A program made the translations under genes and the position numbers. Positions 1 to 7,037 of a DNA stretch of 20,137 nucleotides are shown piece by piece. The stretch's first letter is position 1, and every line of letters begins with the position of its first letter. This DNA is from Galactobacter sp. (GTDB lineage Bacteria > Actinomycetota > Actinomycetes > Actinomycetales > Micrococcaceae). The DNA is taken from assembly GCF_022712295.1 (NCBI RefSeq), contig NZ_JALAGT010000112.1, positions 1 through 20,137 of the forward strand. The letters are read 5' to 3'. The notes beneath the pieces were generated by a model. It was not told the DNA's origin, did not search any database, and saw only the letters and a list, made by a program, of their open reading frames with translations.

Positions 1-1
1 G

Positions 2-790
2 GCGAAGAACCACATGCTGGTGCTGCCGGATGCTGACCTGGATCTGGTGGCTGATAATGCGATCAACGCCGGCTATGGTGCCGCGGGTGAGCGGTGCATG
101 GCCGTGTCCGTGGTGCTGGCCGTGGAGGCCCCGCGTACTGATGGCGGGCAGGGGAGCAGTGCTGATGCGTTGATCGAGAAGATCACCGAGCGTATTTCCA
201 ACTTGAAGGTGGGTAATGGTGCCGGCCTGGGGGATGGGTCGGAGCCGGATATGGGTCCGTTGATCTCCGCACAGCATAAGGAGAAGGTCTCCGGGTTCGT
301 GGATGTCGCTGAGGCCGATGGCGCGAAGATCGTGGTGGATGGTCGCACGTTCGCGGTGGAGGGTCATGAGGACGGGTTCTTCTTCGGTCCGACCCTGATC
401 GATGCGATTCCGACGACGTCGAAGGCCTACACGGAGGAGATCTTCGGCCCCGTGTTGGAGGTCGTGCGGGTGTCCTCCTTCCAGGAGGGTGTGGATCTGA
501 TCAATTCGGGTCGGTTCGGTAACGGGACGGCGATTTTCACCAATGATGGTGGTGCTGCTCGTCGGTTCACCGATGAGATCCAGGTGGGCATGATCGGTGT
601 CAACGTGCCGATCCCCGTGCCGGTGGGGTATCACTCCTTCGGTGGGTGGAAGCAGTCCCTCTTCGGTGATTCCAAGGCCTACGGTGCCAAGTCCTTCGAC
701 TTCTTCACTCGGGAGAAGGCCGTGACCACCCGCTGGGTGGACCCGGCCAAGCACGGCGGCATCAACCTCGGCTTCCCCATCACCGACTGA
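2..790 (+). CDS. mmsA: Methylmalonate/malonate-semialdehyde dehydrogenase (CoA-acylating), C-terminal part
   Basis: The gene begins before the window; 262 residues of its C-terminal half are visible. It belongs to the aldehyde dehydrogenase superfamily. The catalytic cysteine sits in GAAGERCMAVS (Cys codon 95-97), followed by the EEIFGPVLEVV block, the NGTAIFT segment, and an end rich in the family pattern (GGWKQSLFGD, FFTREKAVTTRW). The RCMA cysteine context and the KAVTTRW end are typical of MmsA, which converts (methyl)malonate semialdehyde plus CoA and NAD+ to propionyl- or acetyl-CoA and CO2 in the cytosol. The omega-aminotransferase downstream could make its substrate from beta-alanine or 3-aminoisobutyrate. 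Codon use before about position 670 is richer in third-position T than the last 100 bases. The family call is firm; substrate preference is inferred. Confidence 0.93.
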   Translation, partial: AKNHMLVLPDADLDLVADNAINAGYGAAGERCMAVSVVLAVEAPRTDGGQGSSADALIEKITERISNLKVGNGAGLGDGSEPDMGPLISAQHKEKVSGFVDVAEADGAKIVVDGRTFAVEGHEDGFFFGPTLIDAIPTTSKAYTEEIFGPVLEVVRVSSFQEGVDLINSGRFGNGTAIFTNDGGAARRFTDEIQVGMIGVNVPIPVPVGYHSFGGWKQSLFGDSKAYGAKSFDFFTREKAVTTRWVDPAKHGGINLGFPITD

Positions 791-812
791 GAAACCGTCC
801 CAGGGCAGAGAA

Positions 813-846
813 CGGGTGGCCCGGACCGCAAGGTCCGGGCCACCCG
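813..846 (+). terminator. Perfect 15-bp hairpin with GCAA loop downstream of mmsA
   Basis: CGGGTGGCCCGGACC (813-827) and its exact reverse complement (832-846) flank the tetraloop GCAA, 22 bases after the mmsA stop. No U tract follows, as is common for actinobacterial intrinsic terminators. It separates mmsA from the aminotransferase, whose own candidate promoter lies further on. A weaker 7-bp dyad (905-911 with 924-930) follows. Confidence 0.75.
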
Positions 847-942
847 AACCTGAACCGAGGCACCCAACCCGGGCACACGCCGTCGGGCACAAGAAAACAC
901 CACCGGGACCGGCCCCACACGGTCGGTCCCGAACCGCCTACC

Positions 943-971
943 AGGACACCACCTGACAGGCGGCCCATAAC
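943..971 (+). promoter_or_regulatory. Candidate promoter of the omega-aminotransferase
   Basis: A -35-like AGGACA (943-948) and a -10-like CATAAC (966-971) are 17 bases apart. The predicted start near 978 would leave a leader of about 34 bases holding the Shine-Dalgarno AGGAG (1002-1006) before ATG 1012. The match to consensus is partial, so this is a proposal only. Confidence 0.35.
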
Positions 972-1011
972 GCGAGACACTGAACGCAAACAACCTGAGG
1001 CAGGAGTCATC

Positions 1012-2382
1012 ATGACCGCCATCGACGAGACCACCGTCTCCCAGGACCTCATCGACGAAGGCAAGCGCGCCTACGAACTCGACCGCGCACACGTCTTCCA
1101 CTCGTGGCAGGCCCAGGGCAAGTTCAACCCCATGACCATCATCAAGTCCGAGGGATCCTACGTCTGGGACGGTGAGGGCAACCGCCTCATCGACCTTTCC
1201 TCGCAGCTGGTCAACACCAACATCGGCCACCAGCACCCCAAGGTCGTTGCCGCCATCCAGGAGCAGGCCGCCAAGATCTGCACCATCAACCCGGCGCACG
1301 TCAACGCTGCCCGTTCCGAAGCCGCACGCCTCATCACCGAGCGCACCCCCGGCGACCTCAACCACGTGTTCTTCACCAACGGTGGCGCCGACGCGGTGGA
1401 GCACGCGGTGCGCATGGCCCGCCTGCACACCGGCCGCCAGAAGGTCCTCTCCGCCTACCGCGGCTACCACGGTGGCACGCAGCTGGCCATCAACATCACC
1501 GGCGACCCCCGCCGCTTCGAGAACGACTACTCCTCCGAGGGCACCGTGCACTTCATGCCGGCCTACCTCTACCGCTCCTACTTCGGTGCAACCACCGAGG
1601 CGGAGGAGACGGAGCGGGCGCTTCGTCACCTTGAGGACATGATCACCCTGGAGGGCGCGCAGAACATCGCCGCCATCATCCTCGAGACCATCCCCGGCAC
1701 CGCAGGCATCTACGCACCGCCGGCCGGCTACCTCGAGGGCGTGCGCGAACTCGCCACCAAGTACGGCATCATCTACATCGCCGACGAGGTCATGGCTGGA
1801 TTCGGCCGGACCGGCAAGTGGTTCGCCGTGGAGAACTTCAACGTGACCCCGGACCTGATGACCTTCGCCAAGGGCGTCAACTCCGGCTACGTCCCGCTGG
1901 GTGGTGTCGCGATCTCCGACGCCATCTTCGAGACGTTCCGCGACCGCCCCTACCAGGGTGGCCTCACCTACTCCGGCCACCCCCTCGCCACCGCGGCCTC
2001 CGTGGCCACCATCGAGGCCATGGCGGAGGAAGGCACCGTGGAGAACGCCGAGCGCCTGGGTCGGGAGATCATCGGCCCCCGGTTGGCTGAGCTGAAGGAG
2101 AAGCACCCCTCTGTGGGCGACGTCCGCGGTCTGGGTGCCTTCTGGGCCATCGAGCTGGTCAAGAACCGTTCCACGAAGGAGCCGATGGCCGCCTACGGTG
2201 GATCCTCCCCGGAGATGAATGAACTCGTCGCCGCGATCAAGGCCCGCGGTGTCCTCCCGTTCAACAACTTCAACCGCATCCACGTGGTTCCTGCGTTGAA
2301 CATCCCGGACGAGGTGCTGATCCAGGCTCTGGACGTCATCGACGAGGCGCTGGCCGTGACGGACGCCTACGTGACCGAGTGA
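1012..2382 (+). CDS. Class III PLP-dependent aminotransferase, probable omega-amino acid:pyruvate type
   Basis: The 456-residue length is normal for the family. It shows FFTNGGADAVEHAVRMAR near residue 120, GYHGG, the cofactor-binding Asp in IADEVMAGFGRTG (D258), and the Schiff-base lysine in TFAKGVNSGYVPLGGV (K287). The fold-type I, class III assignment is therefore secure. Relatives use beta-alanine, taurine, 4-aminobutyrate or other omega-amines with pyruvate or 2-oxoglutarate. The neighbouring semialdehyde dehydrogenase makes beta-alanine or 3-aminoisobutyrate to (methyl)malonate semialdehyde the most economical reading. ATG 1012 is preceded by AGGAG with 5-base spacing, which fixes the start. 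A 24-bp hairpin closes the unit. The exact amine donor cannot be read from the sequence. Confidence 0.9.
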   Translation: MTAIDETTVSQDLIDEGKRAYELDRAHVFHSWQAQGKFNPMTIIKSEGSYVWDGEGNRLIDLSSQLVNTNIGHQHPKVVAAIQEQAAKICTINPAHVNAARSEAARLITERTPGDLNHVFFTNGGADAVEHAVRMARLHTGRQKVLSAYRGYHGGTQLAINITGDPRRFENDYSSEGTVHFMPAYLYRSYFGATTEAEETERALRHLEDMITLEGAQNIAAIILETIPGTAGIYAPPAGYLEGVRELATKYGIIYIADEVMAGFGRTGKWFAVENFNVTPDLMTFAKGVNSGYVPLGGVAISDAIFETFRDRPYQGGLTYSGHPLATAASVATIEAMAEEGTVENAERLGREIIGPRLAELKEKHPSVGDVRGLGAFWAIELVKNRSTKEPMAAYGGSSPEMNELVAAIKARGVLPFNNFNRIHVVPALNIPDEVLIQALDVIDEALAVTDAYVTE

Positions 2383-2414
2383 CCTGCTTGACCCGCTGAC
2401 GTAGCTACGGCTCC

Positions 2415-2464
2415 AAGCCACAACGACGGTGCCCACTGCACAGTGGGCACCGTCGTTGTGGCTT
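2415..2464 (+). terminator. 24-bp perfect hairpin terminator after the aminotransferase
   Basis: 2415-2438 is exactly complementary to 2441-2464, with only CA between the arms, so the real loop must open a few pairs. A T5 run follows at 2471-2475. The arm contains CACAACGACGGTGC, nearly identical to the arm of the hairpin after purH. Confidence 0.85.
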
Positions 2465-2521
2465 CTGCCCGTTTTTGGGTGACGGCTCCCCGCAATGCTG
2501 CGCAACACAATCACGCTTTCG

Positions 2522-2551
2522 TTGGCGCATCTCGGCGCGCCGTCGTAAGGT
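2522..2551 (+). promoter_or_regulatory. Candidate promoter for the FMN-riboswitch transcript
   Basis: TTGGCG (2522-2527) and TAAGGT (2546-2551) are separated by 18 bases. The implied start near 2558 falls just before the riboswitch P1 strand, as expected for a riboswitch leader. Proposed from spacing and position only. Confidence 0.5.
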
Positions 2552-2567
2552 TGGCCACAGAGTGAAC

Positions 2568-2689
2568 GTGCTCCGGGGTCGGTGAAAGTCCGAGCCGGCG
2601 GTGAAAGTCCGCGACCCTCACCCCATATGGGAGAGGTTGATCCGGTGAAATTCCGGGACCGACGGTTAAAGTCCGGATGGGAGGCGCGC
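2568..2689 (+). promoter_or_regulatory. FMN riboswitch (RFN element)
   Basis: The conserved RFN segments appear in order: GGGGTCGGTGAAAGTCC, then CCGGCGGTGAAAGTCCGCGA, a variable stem (CCTCACCCCATATGGGAG), GATCCGGTGAAATTCCGG, and CCGACGGTTAAAGTCCGGATGGGAG. This is the six-stem aptamer that binds flavin mononucleotide. P1 would pair CTCC (2571-2574) with GGAG (2679-2682). FMN riboswitches normally repress riboflavin synthesis or import genes when FMN is plentiful. Here the element precedes an ABC importer rather than rib synthesis genes, which defines the likely substrate as riboflavin or a close flavin. Confidence 0.95.
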
Positions 2690-2693
2690 GATA

Positions 2694-2743
2694 CCTCGGT
2701 GCATGCCGTCATCCGTGGCGGAAACGCCGAGGGAACTCATGCA
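2694..2743 (+). promoter_or_regulatory. Putative expression platform hiding the Shine-Dalgarno
   Basis: CCTCGG (2694-2699) can pair with CCGAGG (2727-2732), and inside it GGCG-GAAA-CGCC (2717-2728) forms a GNRA-capped stem. The two stems share bases 2727-2728 and are partly alternative. The 3' strand contains GAGG (2729-2732), the best Shine-Dalgarno for ATG 2739. TGCATG (2700-2705) is also complementary to CATGCA (2738-2743), which includes that ATG. No U tract is seen, so translational control is more likely than termination. The fold is inferred by eye. Confidence 0.5.
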
Positions 2744-3602
2744 TCCCCGGGGCCTGAAAGAAGGACCCATGGAGCAGGGCACACGCTGGTTACCGCGTGT
2801 AACAGCACCCGTCATCCTCGCCGTCATTCTGCTCGGCGGCTGGGAATTGGTGGTGCGCAGCGGAAGCATCAGCGAGTCCTTCCTGCCCGCTCCCTCCCAC
2901 CTTGTCCTCCGCTTCCGGGACGAATTGGCCCACGGTGACCTGCTCAACTATGCAGGGACCACCCTGGTCGAGGCCCTGTACGGCACCCTGATCGCGGTGC
3001 TGATTGCCGTCCCACTCGGCTATCTGATCGCCCGGATACACTGGGTCGACCTCGCCGTCACCCCCTACGTCACTGCGTCTCAGGCCATCCCCGCCGTGGC
3101 CGTGGCACCGCTGTTGGCACTGTGGCTCGGGTATGGCATGTTCCCCATCGCTCTACTGTGCGCGGTGGTGGCGTTCTTCCCGATGTTGATCACCACGGCG
3201 CTCGGCGTGCGCCATCTCCCGAAGGACGTCCTCGAGGCAGCGCGCCTGGACGGCGCGGGCTGGTGGCAGTCGCTGGTGTGGGTCGAGGCGCCCTTGGCCA
3301 TGCCGAGCGTCCTGGCCGGCGTCCGGGCAGGCATAGCGCTGTCCGTGACCGGTGCCGTGGTCGGTGAGTTCACCATGGGCGGCGAGGGCCTCGGCCTGCT
3401 GCTCACGGTCTTCCGCGACGCCAATGACACCGAGGGCATGTTCGCGACCCTCATCATGCTGGCGGGCATGGCGGTCCTGTTGTTCACCGTCATCCGAGTC
3501 GCGGAGGCCGCGGCCGGCATGCGCACACGCCTCAGGGCACGTGAACGTCATCAAGATCCAGTGCCCGACGACGATCTGCAGCCCATCGGCGACGCCGCCT
3601 GA
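2739..3602 (+). CDS. ribX: ABC transporter permease of a riboflavin-type importer (RibX/ThiX/SsuC-like)
   Basis: About 287 residues with several membrane segments, in the BPD_transp_1 family (SsuC/TauC/ThiX group). The cytoplasmic EAA loop that docks to the ATPase is visible as EAARLDG (residues 166-172 from ATG 2739), followed by QSLVWVEAPLAMPSVLAGVRAG. The FMN riboswitch directly upstream makes riboflavin the probable cargo, carried with the lipoprotein encoded next. I chose ATG 2739 because GAGG at 2729-2732 sits 6 bases before it; ATG 2769, preceded by AAGGA with only 3 bases between, is a good alternative and gives the more typical N-terminus. No ATP-binding subunit is encoded beside it. 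The symbol rests on context, not on specific sequence motifs. Confidence 0.85.
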   Translation: MHPRGLKEGPMEQGTRWLPRVTAPVILAVILLGGWELVVRSGSISESFLPAPSHLVLRFRDELAHGDLLNYAGTTLVEALYGTLIAVLIAVPLGYLIARIHWVDLAVTPYVTASQAIPAVAVAPLLALWLGYGMFPIALLCAVVAFFPMLITTALGVRHLPKDVLEAARLDGAGWWQSLVWVEAPLAMPSVLAGVRAGIALSVTGAVVGEFTMGGEGLGLLLTVFRDANDTEGMFATLIMLAGMAVLLFTVIRVAEAAAGMRTRLRARERHQDPVPDDDLQPIGDAA

Positions 3603-3689
3603 GCGCCGCCTCCGGTGCCTACGGCACCGACCCCTGAACCGTTCCCCCCTCATCGACTCCCATCCCCCTGACGTGTTAAGGACCCTCCG

Positions 3690-4715
3690 ATGATCCGTAC
3701 AGCCCGTACTCCCAGCATCAAGCGCTTCACCGTCGCGGCAACCGCGGTGGCCCTGTCCGGCCTCATGCTGGCCGGTTGCCAGGGCAAGGGTGCCTCCGAA
3801 ACCGGCGACTCCATGACGGTGGGCCTGACCTATACCCCCAACGTGCAGTTCGCTCCGTTCTATGTGGCGGAGGACCTCGGCTACTTCGACGACGAGGGCG
3901 TGGACGTGGATCTGCGTCACCACGGTCAGAGCGAGGATCTCTTCGGCGCCATGAAGTCCGGCAAGGAACAGCTGGTCTACGCCAGCGGCGACGAGATCAC
4001 GCAGGCGGCCGCAGGCGGCACCGACGTGGTGTCCGTTGCGACGCTGTACAACACGTACCCGGCGGTGCTGATCACCAAGCAGGACTCGGGGATCGAGTCC
4101 GCCAAGGACCTGAAGGGCAAGACCGTGGGCGTCCCAGGCCTCTACGGGCAGACCTACCTCGCGCTGCTGGCCATGTTGGATGATGCGGGGCTGAGCCAGG
4201 ACGACGTGAAGATCCAGGCCGTGGGTTACACGCAGCAGGCCGCACTCACCTCGGACCGCGTGGATGCCGTGATGGGCTTCTCCAACAATGAGGCCGTCCA
4301 GTTCAAGGCCGCCGGTATGAAGATTCGCGTCATCGATGCGGTGGACGCGAAGAACCCACAGTTGGTGGGCCCCTCCGTCGGCTCCGATTCGAAGACCATC
4401 AAGGACAACGGCAAGGACGTCACCAAGGTCCTCACCGCGGTGGACAAGGCCATTGACTACATGGAGGAGCACCCGGAGGAGACCGTGGACATCGCGGCCA
4501 AGTACGTGCCCACGCTGAAGTCCGACGAGCAGAAGGAACAGGCGCTCGCCACTCTGAAGGCCACGCTGCCGCTCATGGAAGCGGACGGCGACGCGCCCCT
4601 GCTGACCAATGATGCCGAGAAGTTCTCCACGATGGCCACCTTCATGGAGGATGCAGACATCATCGACAAGGCCGTGGATCCCAAGAGCCTCTACACCAAC
4701 GACCTGCTGCCGTGA
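3690..4715 (+). CDS. ribY: NMT1/THI5-like substrate-binding lipoprotein, probable riboflavin binder (RibY-like)
   Basis: 341 residues with a lipoprotein signal peptide: basic start (TPSIKRF), hydrophobic stretch, then lipobox LAGC with Cys30 as the lipidated residue. The mature part begins with VGLTYTPNVQFAPFYVAEDLG, the family hallmark of NMT1/ThiY/SsuA-type binding proteins, and continues with DLKGKTVGVPG and GYTQQAALTSDRVDAVMGF. ATG 3690 has AAGGA seven bases upstream. It lies 87 bases after the permease gene, on the same strand and presumably the same FMN-controlled transcript, so it should capture a flavin outside the membrane and hand it to the permease. HMP/thiamine-type ligands use the same fold; the riboswitch is the argument for flavin. 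Confidence 0.85.
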   Translation: MIRTARTPSIKRFTVAATAVALSGLMLAGCQGKGASETGDSMTVGLTYTPNVQFAPFYVAEDLGYFDDEGVDVDLRHHGQSEDLFGAMKSGKEQLVYASGDEITQAAAGGTDVVSVATLYNTYPAVLITKQDSGIESAKDLKGKTVGVPGLYGQTYLALLAMLDDAGLSQDDVKIQAVGYTQQAALTSDRVDAVMGFSNNEAVQFKAAGMKIRVIDAVDAKNPQLVGPSVGSDSKTIKDNGKDVTKVLTAVDKAIDYMEEHPEETVDIAAKYVPTLKSDEQKEQALATLKATLPLMEADGDAPLLTNDAEKFSTMATFMEDADIIDKAVDPKSLYTNDLLP

Positions 4716-4724
4716 GGAGCGCCC

Positions 4725-4745
4725 GCTCGTAACGCAGCGTTGAGC
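4725..4745 (+). terminator. Weak imperfect hairpin after ribY
   Basis: GCTC-gt-AACGC-a-GCGTT-GAGC forms a short interrupted dyad 10 bases after the ribY stop. It is weaker than the other hairpins here and may allow read-through. A second small dyad, CCACG-gcataa-CGTGG (4775-4790), overlaps a -10-like CATAAC (4781-4786) just before the next gene. Confidence 0.25.
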
Positions 4746-4796
4746 ACAGGGTGGATTCTGGGAAGGACACCGGCCCACGGCATAACGTGGTGACAC

Positions 4797-5549
4797 GTGT
4801 CCACCTCCATCCTCGCCATCACCGTGCTCCTGCTGGTGATCGGAGCCATTTCTCAGCGCGTGGCCGGTCTCGGGTTCGCCATGGTGGCTTCGCCCTTCCT
4901 CGTGTTGGTGCTTGGCCCACACCAGGGCGTGGTGCTCACCAACGTCTGCGGCGTGGCCTCCTCCTGCCTGGTGATCTTCTCCGTCTTCCGCTTCATCGAA
5001 TGGAGGAAGTTCACCTGGCTGCTGATCCCGGCATTGGTCGGCTCCTTCGTGGGTTCGTGGGGCGCAGCGGTACTGCCGTCCGGCCCGCTCGGGATCCTGG
5101 TGGGCGGGACCGTCTTGCTTGCGCTGGTCTTGTCCTCGCTGCTGGCCTGGCGTGGATACCGCTTACAAGGCACGGGACCACAACGCGGCGTGACCGGGTT
5201 CTTCGCCGGTCTGTCCAATTCGCTCTCCGGGGTCGGCGGGCCCGTTCTCACGGCCTATGCCGAACTCACCCAGTGGCCGCAGCGGCACTTCGCGGCGATG
5301 CTGCAACCCTTCTTCATCGTCACCGGGATCTTCTCTGCTGCCACCAAGGTCTGGATGGACCCTTCCACCTGGCCCCACTTCGACGCGTGGCAGTGGGCCG
5401 TGCTGCTGGTCGCCGTGGTGAGCGGAGTGTGGATCGGTAACGTGGTGGCGCCTCACGTGAAGGACTACATCGCCAGACGCATTGTGCTGACCTTGGCCGT
5501 CGTCGGCTCCGTCATGGCCGTGGTCAAGGGCATCACAGACCTCACCTGA
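4797..5549 (+). CDS. TauE/SafE (DUF81) family membrane permease
   Basis: 250 residues and largely hydrophobic, with about seven to eight predicted membrane segments. The two-half TauE/SafE pattern is visible: GLGFAMVASPFLVLVLGPHQGVVLTN in the first half and GFFAGLSNSLSGVGGPVLTAY in the second. Family members export or import sulfite, sulfoacetate and other small organic anions; the substrate here is unknown. The start is GTG 4797; no strong Shine-Dalgarno is seen and a CATAAC box lies 10 bases upstream, so a very short leader is possible. It is 81 bases after ribY on the same strand, so membership of the FMN-controlled operon is possible but unproven. Confidence 0.85.
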   Translation: MSTSILAITVLLLVIGAISQRVAGLGFAMVASPFLVLVLGPHQGVVLTNVCGVASSCLVIFSVFRFIEWRKFTWLLIPALVGSFVGSWGAAVLPSGPLGILVGGTVLLALVLSSLLAWRGYRLQGTGPQRGVTGFFAGLSNSLSGVGGPVLTAYAELTQWPQRHFAAMLQPFFIVTGIFSAATKVWMDPSTWPHFDAWQWAVLLVAVVSGVWIGNVVAPHVKDYIARRIVLTLAVVGSVMAVVKGITDLT

Positions 5550-5576
5550 CCGGAAACACCGCGCCGAGATGGCACC

Positions 5577-6905
5577 ATGGAACACGTGGAAACCACCCGA
5601 GAACGTCCGTCCTTCACCACCCGTGTCACCAACGGGCTGGCGGCGTTCAGGCAGGGTCTGCGAGATGGGCTGCCGTTCCCGTTGTGGTGTCAGGGCGCGC
5701 TGGAGGCGTTGCAGGCCTGGATCCTGTCCCTGATCGTGGTGTTCGTCCCGGCGCTCGCCGCTTGGTACGGCAAGGCCTTCAACGACGCCACGTGGATGGA
5801 TTCCCTGAAACTCGGCGGCCAGTGGTGGCTCACCGCTCATGGAGTGCCACTGGTCCGCAACGCTGATGTGGCGGATCCTGGCGGAGTGCTCTGGTTCGTT
5901 CCTCTGGGCCTCACGTTGATCCCGTTCCTGCTGTGCGTGCGTGCCGGTAGACGGCTTGCACGGGCGTCATGGTCCAACCAGTTGTGGCAGCCCATCGCCG
6001 GGGCAGCCGTGATCTACGCGCTGGGCGGCCTGGGCGTCGGCCTCTTCGGCCGGACCCCGGAGACCAGCGCCCCATGGTGGGCCGCGCTGACCATCCCGCT
6101 GGCGGTGGCCGTGGCCGGGATGATCGTCGGTGCCCGACGGGAGGCCGGCAGCTTCTCGCGTCTCATCGGCTTCGATGCCGCAGAACGCGTGCGGCAGGCC
6201 TCCCAGTTCTATCGCTGGGCCGGTTCCTACGTTTGGGCCGTGGTGAGGGCCGGACTGGTCGGCGCCTTGTCCGCCTTCGGGCTCGCAGCACTGCTCCTGG
6301 TGGTGTGGGGATTCATCCACTGGACCGACGTGGTGGACGGCGGATTGCAACTCTCGCCCGGAGCCGTCGGCTCTGCCGTGATCATGTTGGGACAGATGGC
6401 CTACCTGCCCAACCTGGTGGTGTGGGTCCTGGCCTACTGCAGCGGTGGCGGCCTGACCCTCGGAGAGCCCAGCTTCGTTTCACCGTTCGAATCATCGGTG
6501 GGCCCCATGCCCTCCTACCCGATTCTGGAGCTTCTGCCCACCGGAGGGCCACATTGGTGGGTGCTCGCGCTGCCCGTCGTCGCAGGGATCGCGGCCGGCT
6601 GGTGGTTCCTCCGCGAGGGAGAGAACCACTTGGAGGAGTGGGCTGAGATCCGCACCTCTCCGCGCTGGCTGGCGCTGACCTGGTCAACCCTGGTGCTCGG
6701 GATCGTGGTGGCCCTGGTGTCAACCGTGCTGGTGGCCTTGGCGTTCGCGCTGACATCCGGTTCGCTGGGCGTCGGTGTGTTCACCTACTTCGGACCGTCG
6801 CTGCTGAACTCCACGCTGTTCCTCGGCGCGGAGATGGCCGTGGGAACCATGCTCGGCTACCTCATTGCACCGCTGTTCGAGCGGGACCCGGTGCTTGACG
6901 CCTGA
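5577..6905 (+). CDS. perM: PerM-like (DUF6350) multi-pass membrane protein
   Basis: 442 residues with many long hydrophobic stretches from about residue 40 to the C-terminus, including ALQAWILSLIVVFVPALAAW and repeated Trp/Gly-rich segments, and no catalytic motif I recognise. Identification rests on the actinobacterial DUF6350 look, similar length, and position directly before purN. That order is known in Mycobacterium tuberculosis (perM Rv0955, purN Rv0956, purH Rv0957), where PerM is linked to cell division through FtsB and to persistence. ATG 5577 lies 27 bases after the TauE-type gene without a clear Shine-Dalgarno. A divisome role here is transferred from the mycobacterial case and is not visible in the sequence. 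Confidence 0.75.
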   Translation: MEHVETTRERPSFTTRVTNGLAAFRQGLRDGLPFPLWCQGALEALQAWILSLIVVFVPALAAWYGKAFNDATWMDSLKLGGQWWLTAHGVPLVRNADVADPGGVLWFVPLGLTLIPFLLCVRAGRRLARASWSNQLWQPIAGAAVIYALGGLGVGLFGRTPETSAPWWAALTIPLAVAVAGMIVGARREAGSFSRLIGFDAAERVRQASQFYRWAGSYVWAVVRAGLVGALSAFGLAALLLVVWGFIHWTDVVDGGLQLSPGAVGSAVIMLGQMAYLPNLVVWVLAYCSGGGLTLGEPSFVSPFESSVGPMPSYPILELLPTGGPHWWVLALPVVAGIAAGWWFLREGENHLEEWAEIRTSPRWLALTWSTLVLGIVVALVSTVLVALAFALTSGSLGVGVFTYFGPSLLNSTLFLGAEMAVGTMLGYLIAPLFERDPVLDA

Positions 6906-7024
6906 GTTCGCTCCGCACGTCGGGCACAAGATCACCAGGCATGGCGACCCCGGGCCCGGCGGCCAAGCCCGACGCGGAGGACCGTCATGAAGCAGGGGAG
7001 GACGGCGGTTCTGCATCGCGCCGA

Positions 7025-7030
7025 TAGAAT
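7025..7030 (+). promoter_or_regulatory. -10 box of purN, leaderless-type
   Basis: TAGAAT lies exactly 7 bases before ATG 7038, placing the expected transcription start at or next to the start codon. No good -35 hexamer is seen. This spacing, with no Shine-Dalgarno in between, argues for ATG 7038 over the upstream in-frame ATG 6987. Confidence 0.6.
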
Positions 7031-7037
7031 GGCGCCC

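Noticed and set aside
679..2712. 677-residue open frame on the minus strand
   Set aside because: It lies opposite the aminotransferase, is rich in His, Arg, Val and Gly from reading GC-rich codons backwards, and shows no domain. It is a shadow.
3153..4922. 589-residue open frame on the minus strand
   Set aside because: It spans the permease, the lipoprotein and part of the next gene on the other strand, and has the low-complexity look of antisense frames in high-GC DNA.
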